From: Cyclobacteriaceae bacterium
GTDB taxonomy: Bacteria; Bacteroidota; Bacteroidia; Cytophagales; Cyclobacteriaceae
Assembly: GCA_016787665.1 (NCBI GenBank)
Contig: JAEUUC010000006.1
Location: 285,479-349,478 of the forward strand
Length of the DNA: 64,000 bases
Reading direction: 5' to 3'
This document shows positions 8,679 to 17,147 of this stretch, in pieces. Both the position numbers and the translations under genes were made by a program. Below the pieces are notes generated by a model. The model was not told where the DNA came from, did no database searches, and worked only from the letters and a program-made list of their open reading frames with translations. The first letter of the stretch is position 1; the number at the start of each line of letters is the position of its first letter.

Positions 8679-10205
8679 TCAGTGCTTGAAATGCCGGAAG
8701 CCGGTGAAGACCATAGCCATGCCCTGCCGGTTACAGAAGTCGATGGAATCCTGGTCTTTGACCGAGCCGCCCGGCTGAATGACCGCGCGAATACCCTGCG
8801 CGTGGGCAATTTCCACACAATCCGGGAAAGGGAAGAATGCATCGGAAGCCATGACAGCCCCCTGCAGGGATAACCCAAATGATTTGGCCTTTTCAATGGC
8901 TTGCTTGAGCGCATCCACCCGGCTGGTTTGGCCCACTCCGCTGGCAATCAGCTGACCGTTGACGGCCAATACAATGGTGTTACTTTTCGTGTGTTTACAC
9001 ACTTTGCTGGCAAACAGCAGCGCTTTTATCTCTTCTGCCGAAGGCTGCCGCTGGGTTACCAACTTGAGGTCCGCCTCTGAGTCGGTTTTCCAGTCCACGT
9101 CCTGCTCTAAAACGCCATTCAGAATTGTTTTGACCTGCCGCCCTCCGGCCAGGGGTTGCTTTTGCACCAGCAACATGCGGTTTTTCTTGGACTTCAGAAT
9201 ATCCAATGCTTCGGCTTCAAATGCCGGGGCCACCAGAATTTCAAAAAAGAGGCTATTCATCTCCGCGGCCGCCTGCCGGTCAACCGGCCGGTTGGTTGCC
9301 AACACCCCTCCAAACGCAGATAGCGTATCGGCCTGAAAGGCTTTTTGGTATGCCTCTTTTACGGTGGCACCGGTTGCCACTCCGCAGGCGTTCGTGTGCT
9401 TAATGATGACAAATGCTGTTTCGGAGGCGAACTCGGACAACAATTGCAGCGTTGCGTCAACATCAACCAGGTTGTTATACGAAAGCTCTTTGCCGTGCAG
9501 TTGCTCAAACTGGGCGTTGAGGTCACCATAAAAAACACCCTGTTGATGGGGGTTTTCTCCATAACGCAGCACCGTGGCCTTTTGGAAGCTCGATTTGTAT
9601 CGTTCCATCTTCTCCTGCCGGTTGAAATAATGGAAGATGGCAGTGTCGTAGTGGGATGAGGTGTCGAAAGCCAGAGCTGCAAAATGCCTGCGATCAGCCA
9701 GCTCCGTGTGGCCGTCCTTTGAATTCAACAGGGCTAGCAGATCGGGGTACTGCGTGCGGGACGAGACGATCAGCACATCCTGATAATTTTTGGCAGCCGC
9801 CCGAATGAGCGAAATTCCGCCAATGTCAATTTTTTCAATGATGTCCTCCTCCGTGCCCCCTTTTGCCACGGTCTCTTCAAAAGGATACAAATCAACAATT
9901 ACCAGGTCGATGGGTGGGATGGAGTACGTGGCGGCTTGCCGTTGATGATCGGCATCTTCGCGCCTGAATAGAATCCCCCCAAAAACAGCCGGGTGCAATG
10001 TTTTGACGCGGCCGCCAAAAATGGAGGGATAGCCTGTCAACTGTTCAACCGGCACCACGGCATAACCCAGTTTCTCAATAAAGTCCTGGGTGCCTCCGGT
10101 AGAAACAAATTCAACTCCGCTTTTGGCCAGCAGGTGAATAATGGGTTCCAGATTGTCCTTGTAATAAACTGAAATGAGGGCCCGGGAGATTTTCTTGCGC
10201 GACAT
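8679..10205 (-). CDS. purH: Bifunctional AICAR transformylase / IMP cyclohydrolase
   Basis: PurH catalyses the last two steps of de novo IMP synthesis. The 508-residue protein has an N-terminal MGS-like IMP cyclohydrolase domain (about 1-195; ALISVYYKD, STGGTQDFI, GGRVKTLHP). A C-terminal AICAR transformylase domain follows (YGENPHQQG, IIKHTNACGVA, ASDAFFPFPD, QPGGSVKD). The ATG at 10205 is preferred over an in-frame start ten codons upstream, because a perfect -7 element (10223-10230) lies between the two. It precedes the mreB cluster, an arrangement I recognise from other Bacteroidota. Confidence 0.97.
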   Translation of the reverse strand: MSRKKISRALISVYYKDNLEPIIHLLAKSGVEFVSTGGTQDFIEKLGYAVVPVEQLTGYPSIFGGRVKTLHPAVFGGILFRREDADHQRQAATYSIPPIDLVIVDLYPFEETVAKGGTEEDIIEKIDIGGISLIRAAAKNYQDVLIVSSRTQYPDLLALLNSKDGHTELADRRHFAALAFDTSSHYDTAIFHYFNRQEKMERYKSSFQKATVLRYGENPHQQGVFYGDLNAQFEQLHGKELSYNNLVDVDATLQLLSEFASETAFVIIKHTNACGVATGATVKEAYQKAFQADTLSAFGGVLATNRPVDRQAAAEMNSLFFEILVAPAFEAEALDILKSKKNRMLLVQKQPLAGGRQVKTILNGVLEQDVDWKTDSEADLKLVTQRQPSAEEIKALLFASKVCKHTKSNTIVLAVNGQLIASGVGQTSRVDALKQAIEKAKSFGLSLQGAVMASDAFFPFPDCVEIAHAQGIRAVIQPGGSVKDQDSIDFCNRQGMAMVFTGFRHFKH

Positions 10206-10222
10206 GAGGGAAAAGTGAGTCG

Positions 10223-10230
10223 CAAAGCTA
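10223..10230 (-). promoter_or_regulatory. Predicted -7 promoter element of purH
   Basis: Read on the minus strand the sequence is TAGCTTTG, a perfect match to the Bacteroidota -7 consensus TAnnTTTG. It ends 17 bases before the purH ATG. No clear TTTG -33 box is seen at the expected distance, inside the end of the upstream amidase gene. Confidence 0.5.
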
Positions 10231-10235
10231 CACAA

Positions 10236-11069
10236 TCAACTCAAGCCGAGCAGGTCGCGTTCCTCAAATTCACCCATTTCCAACGTGAAGTCATCGGCAT
10301 CCAGCAAGGCCGGAAAGCGATCGCGATAGGCCTGCAGTGCATTTGCGCTAAGAGCAATCGTTTTCGTTGCTTCCACGCCCTCTGCGGTAAAAATGGTATC
10401 GCCCTTGGGCCCCACCACGGCCGAGTGCCCCTGATATTCAACACCATTTCCATCCACACCTACGCGGTTCACTCCCACCACGTAGCTGAGGTTTTCAATA
10501 GCCCTTGCCCGCAGCAACGTGTCCCAGGCAGAAATACGCACCTCAGGCCAGTTGGCCACATACACCAGCACATCGTACAACGGCTTTTTCAGGGAAGCGT
10601 TCCAGCGGTTGCGGCTCCAAACCGGAAAACGCAGGTCGTAGCAGATTAGCGGACAAATTTTCCAACCCTTCCAGTGCCCCACCAGCAGGCTTTCACCCGG
10701 GGTATACACCTGGTGTTCCTCCGCCATGCGAAACAGGTGACGTTTGTCGTACGTCTTGAACTGACCACCCGGCTCCATCCACAGCAGGCGGTTGTAATAC
10801 CGGTCGTGTACGTGGGCAATGAAACTGCCCAGCACCAACGCCCCGGTTTGATCCGCCATTTGACGCATCCACTTGAAGGTGCGCATGTTCATCATCTCGG
10901 CCATTTTGCGGGCATTCATCGAAAACCCGGTAGTGAACATTTCGGGCAGCACAATCACATCGGTTTCGCCCCCGATTTGCCAGATTTTTTCCTCAAACGT
11001 GGCCAGGTTAGCCGTGGGGTCCTCCCAGTGCAAATCGGCTTGTAAGAGTGTGATTTTTAGGTCTTGCAT
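10236..11069 (-). CDS. Nitrilase-superfamily omega-amidase
   Basis: A 277-residue carbon-nitrogen hydrolase of the YafV/Nit2 omega-amidase type, which hydrolyses alpha-ketoglutaramate and alpha-ketosuccinamate to 2-oxo acids and ammonia. The catalytic triad is E43 (VLPEMFTTGF), K109 (TYDKRHLF) and C143 (LICYDLRFPVW). The GFSMNA segment after the Glu is typical of omega-amidases. The ATG at 11069 gives MQDLKITLLQADLHWED, the usual short N-terminus; a start six codons earlier is possible. It lies 82 bases downstream of a glutamine/methionine-type aminotransferase on the same strand, which supports a coupled transamination-amidase pathway. Confidence 0.88.
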   Translation of the reverse strand: MQDLKITLLQADLHWEDPTANLATFEEKIWQIGGETDVIVLPEMFTTGFSMNARKMAEMMNMRTFKWMRQMADQTGALVLGSFIAHVHDRYYNRLLWMEPGGQFKTYDKRHLFRMAEEHQVYTPGESLLVGHWKGWKICPLICYDLRFPVWSRNRWNASLKKPLYDVLVYVANWPEVRISAWDTLLRARAIENLSYVVGVNRVGVDGNGVEYQGHSAVVGPKGDTIFTAEGVEATKTIALSANALQAYRDRFPALLDADDFTLEMGEFEERDLLGLS

Positions 11070-11151
11070 GGCGAAATAAGGCTGCAAAGAAAGTCAAACC
11101 GTGTGGAAAATCAATCGCACGAATGCGAATTGTCCGGGCCGAAATTTGCGT

Positions 11152-12294
11152 TTAAAGCTGGCGTAAAATCTCACCGGCCCGCGCCAGTGTCTCTTCCCGC
11201 TTCGCGAAACAAAAACGAAGTAACTGATGGTCCGTGCCATCCTGATAAAACACACTGACCGGAATAGCAGCCAGTTTCTTCTCGCGTGTCATCCAGGTTG
11301 CCACTTCCATATCGGACTTCCCAAGGTGGCGCGGGTAAGCCATTACCTGAAAGTAGCTGCCCGAACAAGGCAGCGCGCGAAAGGAGGAGCCCTTCACCTG
11401 TTCCAGAAAAAAGTCACGCTTTTGCTGATAGAACCGGCCGAGGTGCAGGTAATGATCGGGGTTAGCCATGTACTCGGCCAAAGCCAGTTGCACGGGCGTG
11501 TTCACCGCAAACGTGATGAACTGATGCGCCTTACGGATTTCGGTGGTTAACGCAGGTGACGCCACCGCGTAACCCACCTTCCAGCCCGTGGCATGAAAGG
11601 TTTTTCCAAACGAATAAACGGCCACGCTGCGATCGGCCAACGAGGGAAAACTGAGCACGCTGTGGTGCCTCAGCCCATCAAAAATCAATCGCTCGTATAC
11701 TTCATCGCTGATCACGACCAGATTGTGCTTCAACGCCAATGCTTCCAGTTCCCGCCAGTCGGCCTCATCCATCACCGCCCCTGACGGGTTGTGCGGAGTG
11801 TTGACCATAATGATCCTGGTGCGCGGGGAGATCCGTGCTTTAGCCGCTTGCCAATCAATGCGGAAATCAGGGGGAGCCAGGTTGAGGTGCACCGGTACGC
11901 CACCGTTTAACCGAATGGCCGGGTCGTATGAGTCATAAGCCGGGTCGAACAAGATAACTTCATCGCCTGGGTGAACCAGAGCAGCAAGCGCGGAGAACAA
12001 AGCCTCCGTGCCCCCGGCTGTCACCGTAACTTCGGTTTCCGGATCGACCGCGCGCCCGTACGTTTCTTGCGCAGTTTGGGCAATTGCCTGCCGCAGGGGC
12101 AACACGCCTGGCATGGGCGCATATTGGTTATGACCTTCCACCATTTTTTGATGGATAAGATCAATCAACACCCGGTCCACCGGGAAATCCGGGAAACCTT
12201 GAGACAAGTTAATGGCCCCGTGTTCCAGTGCCATCTTGGACATCACGGAAAAGATGGACGTGCCGGTGCCGGGAAGTCGAGAAGATACTTTCAC
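11152..12294 (-). CDS. PLP-dependent aminotransferase, methionine/glutamine (KAT/YbdL) type
   Basis: A 380-residue fold-type I aminotransferase. The N-terminus GAINLSQGFPDFPVD and the NQYAPMPGVLPLRQAI segment match the YbdL/kynurenine aminotransferase subgroup, which uses methionine, glutamine or kynurenine. The PLP lysine is K231 in SFGKTFHATGWKVGY, and the HNPSG and SDEVYERL motifs are intact. It follows def by five bases and precedes the omega-amidase gene. Together they suggest glutamine transaminase K activity, with the amidase pulling the reaction forward. The exact amino donor is inferred, not shown. Confidence 0.88.
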   Translation of the reverse strand: MKVSSRLPGTGTSIFSVMSKMALEHGAINLSQGFPDFPVDRVLIDLIHQKMVEGHNQYAPMPGVLPLRQAIAQTAQETYGRAVDPETEVTVTAGGTEALFSALAALVHPGDEVILFDPAYDSYDPAIRLNGGVPVHLNLAPPDFRIDWQAAKARISPRTRIIMVNTPHNPSGAVMDEADWRELEALALKHNLVVISDEVYERLIFDGLRHHSVLSFPSLADRSVAVYSFGKTFHATGWKVGYAVASPALTTEIRKAHQFITFAVNTPVQLALAEYMANPDHYLHLGRFYQQKRDFFLEQVKGSSFRALPCSGSYFQVMAYPRHLGKSDMEVATWMTREKKLAAIPVSVFYQDGTDHQLLRFCFAKREETLARAGEILRQL

Positions 12295-12299
12295 AAAAC

Positions 12300-12854
12300 C
12301 TACTTTCGGAGAGGCGCCAGAATGCGGTACTCGGTATCAACATCGCCCTTGCTGATGTTGGCCAACTTTCCCTTCAGTAATCTTTTCTTCAGCGGTGTGA
12401 GGTAGTCGATGAATAGCTTTCCTTCAATATGATCATACTCATGCTGAATGATCCGGGCCTTCATGCCATCAAACTTCACGGTGAATTCATTCCAGTTCTC
12501 GTCAAAATAGTGAAGGGTGAGTTTGGCCCTTCGGCTGACATTTTCACGTATGTTCGGAATGCTGAGGCAGCCTTCTTCAAATTCCCACGGCTCGTCAAAT
12601 TCCTCCAGCACGGTGGGATTGACAAATACCTTGCGAAAGGTTTCCATGCCCGGCTCATCTTCCAAACCGGTGCCATCGACCACGAACAACCGAACACTTT
12701 TTCCGATCTGGGGGGCCGCCAGCCCGATGCCATTAGCTGCCTCCATGGTTTCAAACATATCGGCCACTAACGGGGCAATATCGCTGCCCTTCTCAATATC
12801 GGTTGCCCGCTTGCGCAGCACGGGGTCGCCATACATGATAATCGGGTAAACCAT
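12300..12854 (-). CDS. def: Peptide deformylase
   Basis: Removes the N-formyl group from nascent proteins. All three deformylase motifs are present in the 184-residue protein: GIGLAAPQIG (42-51), EEGCLSIP with metal ligand C96, and QHEYDHIEGKL with ligands H138 and H142 and catalytic E139. The C-terminal extension is short. A perfect -7 element lies four bases before its ATG, which suggests a leaderless or nearly leaderless transcript. It is followed at five bases by the aminotransferase gene. Confidence 0.97.
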   Translation of the reverse strand: MVYPIIMYGDPVLRKRATDIEKGSDIAPLVADMFETMEAANGIGLAAPQIGKSVRLFVVDGTGLEDEPGMETFRKVFVNPTVLEEFDEPWEFEEGCLSIPNIRENVSRRAKLTLHYFDENWNEFTVKFDGMKARIIQHEYDHIEGKLFIDYLTPLKKRLLKGKLANISKGDVDTEYRILAPLRK

Positions 12855-12858
12855 GGCG

Positions 12859-12866
12859 CAAAAATA
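12859..12866 (-). promoter_or_regulatory. Predicted -7 promoter element of def
   Basis: The minus strand reads TATTTTTG, an exact TAnnTTTG match, ending only four bases before the def ATG. Transcription starting the usual few bases downstream would begin at or very near the start codon. Confidence 0.5.
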
Positions 12867-12947
12867 AGAAATTGCTTACTGGACTCCGGGTTTCAGACTA
12901 CAAATCCAAAATTTCAAACTCAGAAGTTTTGAGCCAAAAATCCCGAG

Positions 12948-13361
12948 TCACCTGCGGCTCTCCATAAATGTCTGCAAAATCAACACCGCACTAATCTTAT
13001 CCACGTTGCCTTTCACCTGGCGGTCCTTCTTTTTCATGCCCCCGCTGATCATCGCTTGTTGGGCCATAGAGGAAGTAAAGCGCTCGTCTGCCTCGTGTAG
13101 GGGCTTGGTCGGGAATTTTTGTTTGAGTTTTTCAATCAACTGGCGCACCTGCGGGGCAATTTCAGAATCTTGCCCGTTCAGTTTTCGTGGCATCCCCACC
13201 ACGAACTCATCTACGGTTTCGTTTTTACAATAGGTCTCCAGGTAGCTCAGCAACTGGCCCGACTCCACCGTGTCCAGGGCGGTGGCAATGATGCGCAGGG
13301 GATCAGTAACGGCCAGGCCGGTTCTCTTCAAACCGTAGTCGATAGCCAACAGGCGGCCCAT
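12948..13361 (-). CDS. ruvX: Holliday junction resolvase-like protein RuvX/YqgF
   Basis: A 137-residue RNase H-fold nuclease of the YqgF family, acting in pre-16S rRNA 5'-end processing and proposed Holliday junction resolution. The first catalytic Asp is in LLAIDYGLKRTGLAV. The central FVVGMPRKLNG and the second acidic patch EADERFTSSMAQ are present, with KDRQVKGNVDKISAVLILQTF near the end. Its ATG lies one base after the stop of the upstream hemerythrin-like gene, so the two are translationally coupled. Confidence 0.93.
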   Translation of the reverse strand: MGRLLAIDYGLKRTGLAVTDPLRIIATALDTVESGQLLSYLETYCKNETVDEFVVGMPRKLNGQDSEIAPQVRQLIEKLKQKFPTKPLHEADERFTSSMAQQAMISGGMKKKDRQVKGNVDKISAVLILQTFMESRR

Positions 13362-13362
13362 G

Positions 13363-14130
13363 TCAATTATGGCGAACGGTATTGAACAACCGCGCCCTCA
13401 CCTGGCTCTCCAGGGTCATTGCTTTCGGGAACAGCACATTATTTTCTACCCGTGCATGGGCCTGCAGGGCGGCTTCAAATTGCTGCAACTCGGTGTACAA
13501 AACTTTGACGTGCAGCGGTGCCGTGTCGGTAAGGCGGTAATTGTGCGTGATGTGACGAATCCCGGCCATTTCATCATCGTGCACCTCGTGGTCAAGCGCC
13601 AGTTGCTGCAGCGAGTAGCGTTCAAGCTTGAAAAACAAACGTGTGGCGGGTGACTGATGGCGGACCGCGCGATCAAGCTCCAGAATATAGGAAAACAGCG
13701 TGTCCTCCTCCTGGTAAATGTGGTGAATGAAGTCCTCCCGAAACAGCGGGTAAAGCACTTTCATATCCCTCGCGATGGAGTCATACTCGGGGTGATGCGC
13801 CTGAAAACTTTCCACCAGCCGCCCGATGTAGGGCAATTTATGTTTGACAAAAATCGTATGGGTGTATCGCAGGTACTGAATGATGAGTTCCACCGGAACC
13901 CCCGCGAGCGGCACATCACCACTATCCCACCCAAAGCGGGGCTGCTGCCACTCCAACTCTACCTGCTCGGGGCGGATGCCCAACGGCTGACACGCTTGCG
14001 CCAAGGTGTGATCCCACTGACGGTAAAATGGTATGCCGAGGTAATGAAGCACATACGCTCGTTCGTGGTCATCGCTAACCAACTGGTGCAGGGACTGGTG
14101 GTGAAGAGCCGTGTTCATGGATGCGGTCAA
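13363..14130 (-). CDS. Hemerythrin-domain protein, Ric/ScdA-like with altered N-terminal domain
   Basis: A 255-residue protein with a layout like Ric (YtfE/ScdA) iron-sulfur cluster repair proteins. A short N-terminal region (about 10-60, LVSDDHERAYVLHYLGIPF) resembles the DUF542 domain. A four-helix hemerythrin-like domain follows, with His/Glu at HTIFVKHKLPYI, FIHHIYQEEDTLF, LALDHEVHDDEM and HARVENNVLFPKAM. The CC pair normally found in DUF542 is absent, with YRQWD in its place. The hemerythrin ligands look intact, so di-iron binding is likely but a strict Ric function is uncertain. It is coupled to ruvX. Confidence 0.75.
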   Translation of the reverse strand: MTASMNTALHHQSLHQLVSDDHERAYVLHYLGIPFYRQWDHTLAQACQPLGIRPEQVELEWQQPRFGWDSGDVPLAGVPVELIIQYLRYTHTIFVKHKLPYIGRLVESFQAHHPEYDSIARDMKVLYPLFREDFIHHIYQEEDTLFSYILELDRAVRHQSPATRLFFKLERYSLQQLALDHEVHDDEMAGIRHITHNYRLTDTAPLHVKVLYTELQQFEAALQAHARVENNVLFPKAMTLESQVRARLFNTVRHN

Positions 14131-14241
14131 AGATAGAGGTTGTGATGGTAGCGGTCAACGGAAAAATCCGCCATCTTTGGGCCCGTTCCGACAGGAACTT
14201 TTCATTCTCAAACCCGTTAAGGTGTAACACGTTAGCCTGCC

Positions 14242-15858
14242 ATGAGCGATCAGCCCAATTCCCCCTTTCAGATCAAATTACCGTTGGTTTTATTCATCGG
14301 CCTGGCCGCGGGCGTCTTGATTGGCTCAAACATCACCAGCCGCAACGCCAGTCCCGGCACCGGGGACGATATGCAAAAACTTCGCGAAGTGCTGGGTTTG
14401 ATCAAAGAAGACTATGTAGATACAACCAATACGGCACCTCTGGTGGAAGAAGCCATCAACCTGATGCTGGAAAAGCTTGACCCCCACTCGGTGTACATCC
14501 CCGCTTCGGAAAAAGTGCAGGCGAACGAAAGCCTGCAAGGCAATTTCGAAGGCATCGGCATTGAGTTCAATATTTTTCAGGATACGTTGGTGGTGGTGGC
14601 GGCCCTGCCGGGCGGACCGAGCGAAGCTGTGGGCTTGCGGGCCGGTGACCGCATTGTTAAAGTGAACGATAAGAACATCGCGAGCATCAAACTCACCAAC
14701 CGCGATGTGCAGAAACTGCTGAAGGGCCCGAAAGGAACAGAAGTCAACATTGAGGTCTTGCGAAGAGCTTCGCGCACACCCATTCAATTCCGCATTATCC
14801 GCGATAAAATTCCGCAGTACTCGATCGATGCCGCCTACATGGTGGGGCCAGATGTCGGTTACATCGGCATACAGACGTTTGCTAAAACGACCCACGAGGA
14901 GTTTCGGAAGGCGCTTAAAGAACTTCGGGGCAAAGGCATGAAAAAACTGATCCTCGACTTGCAAAACAACGGAGGCGGATACATGGATCAGGCCATCGCG
15001 ATTGCCGATGACTTTCTGCCGGCTGGCCAAAAAATCGTGTATACTGATGGACAGGAAAAAAAGTATAACCAGGATGCCATCGCCACATCCGAAGGCGATT
15101 TTGAACAAGGCGATCTCATTGTGCTGGTAAATGAAAACTCCGCATCGGCATCCGAGATTGTGGCCGGTGCGCTGCAAGACAATGACCGCGCCTTGCTGGT
15201 TGGCCGTAGGTCGTTCGGCAAAGGATTGGTGCAACGCCCTTTTGAGTTGTCAGACGGTTCGGAGCTCCGTCTTACTATTTCGCGTTACTATACCCCCAGT
15301 GGCCGCTCGATTCAAAAACCCTACGATGAATATGACAGCGACTGGCTTAATCGTTTCAACCACGGTGAACTCTTCACAGCCGATAGTATTAAAGTGAAAG
15401 ATTCACTTCGTTACAAGACGGCTAACGGCCGAACGGTATTTGGGGGTGGCGGCATTATGCCGGATTACTTTGTGCCCCTGGACACCTCGAACTCGAGCGC
15501 CTATTTCAACAGGCTGTTTCAGGCCAACGTGCTGCGCGAATTCGCCTTTAACTATGCGGAACAAAACAAAGCTGCGCTGGAGCCTAAAGGTTTCGAGTGG
15601 TATACCCAGAACTTTGCGATCACCGATGCCATGCTAAACGAAGTGGTGGCCATGGGCAAACGTAACAACGTGGAACCCGACTGGAAAGACCTCAATAAGA
15701 ATAGAATGCGCTTCCAGATTTTCCTGAAAGCCGAAATTGCGTCTCGCGTTTGGGGCCGACCTCAATTCTTTCCGATCTACAACGAGACGAACGAGGCACT
15801 TCAAAAAGCCTTGACGCTTTTCGACCGCATACCTGAGCTGGCGGGAAGAAAAATGTGA
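14242..15858 (+). CDS. C-terminal processing peptidase (S41 family, CtpA/Prc)
   Basis: A 538-residue envelope protease. One N-terminal membrane helix or uncleaved signal (about 12-30) is followed by a cap region (LREVLGLIKEDYVDT), a PDZ domain (about 88-180, FEGIGIEFNIFQDTLVVV) and the S41 domain. The Ser-Lys dyad is S302 (NENSASASEIV) and K327 (RSFGKGLVQ), with the family's usual 25-residue spacing. A long C-terminal domain (about 390-538) without recognisable motif is common in Bacteroidota homologues. It is transcribed divergently from the hemerythrin gene. CATCTTTG near 14171 is a partial -7 match. Confidence 0.94.
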   Translation: MSDQPNSPFQIKLPLVLFIGLAAGVLIGSNITSRNASPGTGDDMQKLREVLGLIKEDYVDTTNTAPLVEEAINLMLEKLDPHSVYIPASEKVQANESLQGNFEGIGIEFNIFQDTLVVVAALPGGPSEAVGLRAGDRIVKVNDKNIASIKLTNRDVQKLLKGPKGTEVNIEVLRRASRTPIQFRIIRDKIPQYSIDAAYMVGPDVGYIGIQTFAKTTHEEFRKALKELRGKGMKKLILDLQNNGGGYMDQAIAIADDFLPAGQKIVYTDGQEKKYNQDAIATSEGDFEQGDLIVLVNENSASASEIVAGALQDNDRALLVGRRSFGKGLVQRPFELSDGSELRLTISRYYTPSGRSIQKPYDEYDSDWLNRFNHGELFTADSIKVKDSLRYKTANGRTVFGGGGIMPDYFVPLDTSNSSAYFNRLFQANVLREFAFNYAEQNKAALEPKGFEWYTQNFAITDAMLNEVVAMGKRNNVEPDWKDLNKNRMRFQIFLKAEIASRVWGRPQFFPIYNETNEALQKALTLFDRIPELAGRKM

Positions 15859-15925
15859 CCGGTTAACCGGGTTGCGACACGAACCGGAATTACAACGCTG
15901 TTGCTGTTTTGGCTATCTTCGGCCA

Positions 15926-17125
15926 ATGAATGTGGAAGTCACCCTGCTCGTGCTGAGCAGCCTCATCATCTTTTCGTACGGTTTTGATCTGTTCGCCAGG
16001 CGCACCAAAATCCCGTCTGTTATTTTGCTGTTGGCCACAGGTGTTGGTCTTGCGTATGCCGGTCGCGCGTTAAATATTAATCTGGCCGGCATTCAGCAAA
16101 TACTGCCGTTGCTGGGAACCGTGGGTTTGATCCTGATTGTGCTGGAGGGCGCACTGGAACTAAAGCTGGATATGGACAAGCGCGCGATCATCAGGCGCGC
16201 CAGCGCAGCCGCCCTGGCCATTTTGTTGGGTACGGCCTTTGCGGTTGCTGCCGTGCTTTTCTTCGTGTTTGAAGCCGGTACCTGGCGGCTTTGTTTGCTC
16301 CATGCTATTCCGTTTGCCATCATCAGTTCAGCTATTGCCATTCCGTCAGCTGGCACGCTACCGGCTGAACAGCGGGAGTTTGTCGTCTATGAATCATCCC
16401 TGTCGGACATTTTCGGCATTGTCATGTTCAATTTCATACTCACCAACGACACCTATCCGATCGGGGCATTTTTGACGTTGGGCGGTTCGCTGGTGCTGAT
16501 TATCAGTCTGGCATTTGTTTTCTGCCTCGGACTGCTTTTCCTGCTGAAATCCATCAGGCACAAGATTAAGTTCTTGCTCATCATCGCTATGCTGGTGTGG
16601 GCCTACTCAGTAGGTAAGTACTTCCACTTGCCTACGTTGCTCATTGTGTTGGGCTTTGGCCTGATTTTGAACAATGCTGCGGCCATCCCCCTTCGCTGGT
16701 TTCAAAAACATTTCATGTATACTCATTTCCCGCATGACCTGGAGCAAATGCATTCCTTTTCGGGAGAATCGGCATTTCTGGTGCGCACCTTTTTCTTTTT
16801 GTTGTTCGGCATCGGCATCCACGTACAGCAACTTCAGGCGCTGAATCTGTGGATAATTTGTGGCGCCATGCTGTTGGCGATTTATCTCGTTCGCGCAGCC
16901 TACCTGCATTTACGTCAACGGGCACTAACCACCACATCGCTGTTTATGGCCCCGCGGGGGCTGATCAGCATCTTGCTTTTTCTCAGTATTCCACAAACCG
17001 AACGGCTCAGCATCCTTGATCAAAACGTGTTGATTCTGGTGGTTCTGGCGACAGCCGCGCTGATGACCATAGGGTTGCTGAGCGCCCGCTCCTCCACGGC
17101 TGGCGATTCGAACCGCGTTTTGTAA
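15926..17125 (+). CDS. Monovalent cation:proton antiporter (CPA1 family)
   Basis: A 399-residue inner-membrane protein with about 11-12 hydrophobic segments, matching the Na+/H+ exchanger domain. The N-terminal FARRTKIPSVILLLATGVGL and VLEGALELKLDM are typical of the first half. SSAIAIPSA replaces the usual ND-type ion-binding context. The second half includes IFRGLISI-like APRGLISILLFLSIP. No cytosolic RCK/TrkA-type domain is attached. The ATG at 15926 is preferred to one 18 codons upstream, because TATCTTCG at 15914-15921 sits just before it. Ion specificity cannot be read from the sequence. Confidence 0.85.
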   Translation: MNVEVTLLVLSSLIIFSYGFDLFARRTKIPSVILLLATGVGLAYAGRALNINLAGIQQILPLLGTVGLILIVLEGALELKLDMDKRAIIRRASAAALAILLGTAFAVAAVLFFVFEAGTWRLCLLHAIPFAIISSAIAIPSAGTLPAEQREFVVYESSLSDIFGIVMFNFILTNDTYPIGAFLTLGGSLVLIISLAFVFCLGLLFLLKSIRHKIKFLLIIAMLVWAYSVGKYFHLPTLLIVLGFGLILNNAAAIPLRWFQKHFMYTHFPHDLEQMHSFSGESAFLVRTFFFLLFGIGIHVQQLQALNLWIICGAMLLAIYLVRAAYLHLRQRALTTTSLFMAPRGLISILLFLSIPQTERLSILDQNVLILVVLATAALMTIGLLSARSSTAGDSNRVL

Positions 17126-17147
17126 TTTCACGAAATAATTTCTGGCT

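Noticed and set aside
14326..15234. Long open frame of 302 codons on the minus strand opposite the ctp protease
   Set aside because: The plus strand holds an intact S41 protease with its catalytic dyad. The antisense frame has no recognisable motif and is rich in His, Arg and Gly, as expected of a mirror frame.
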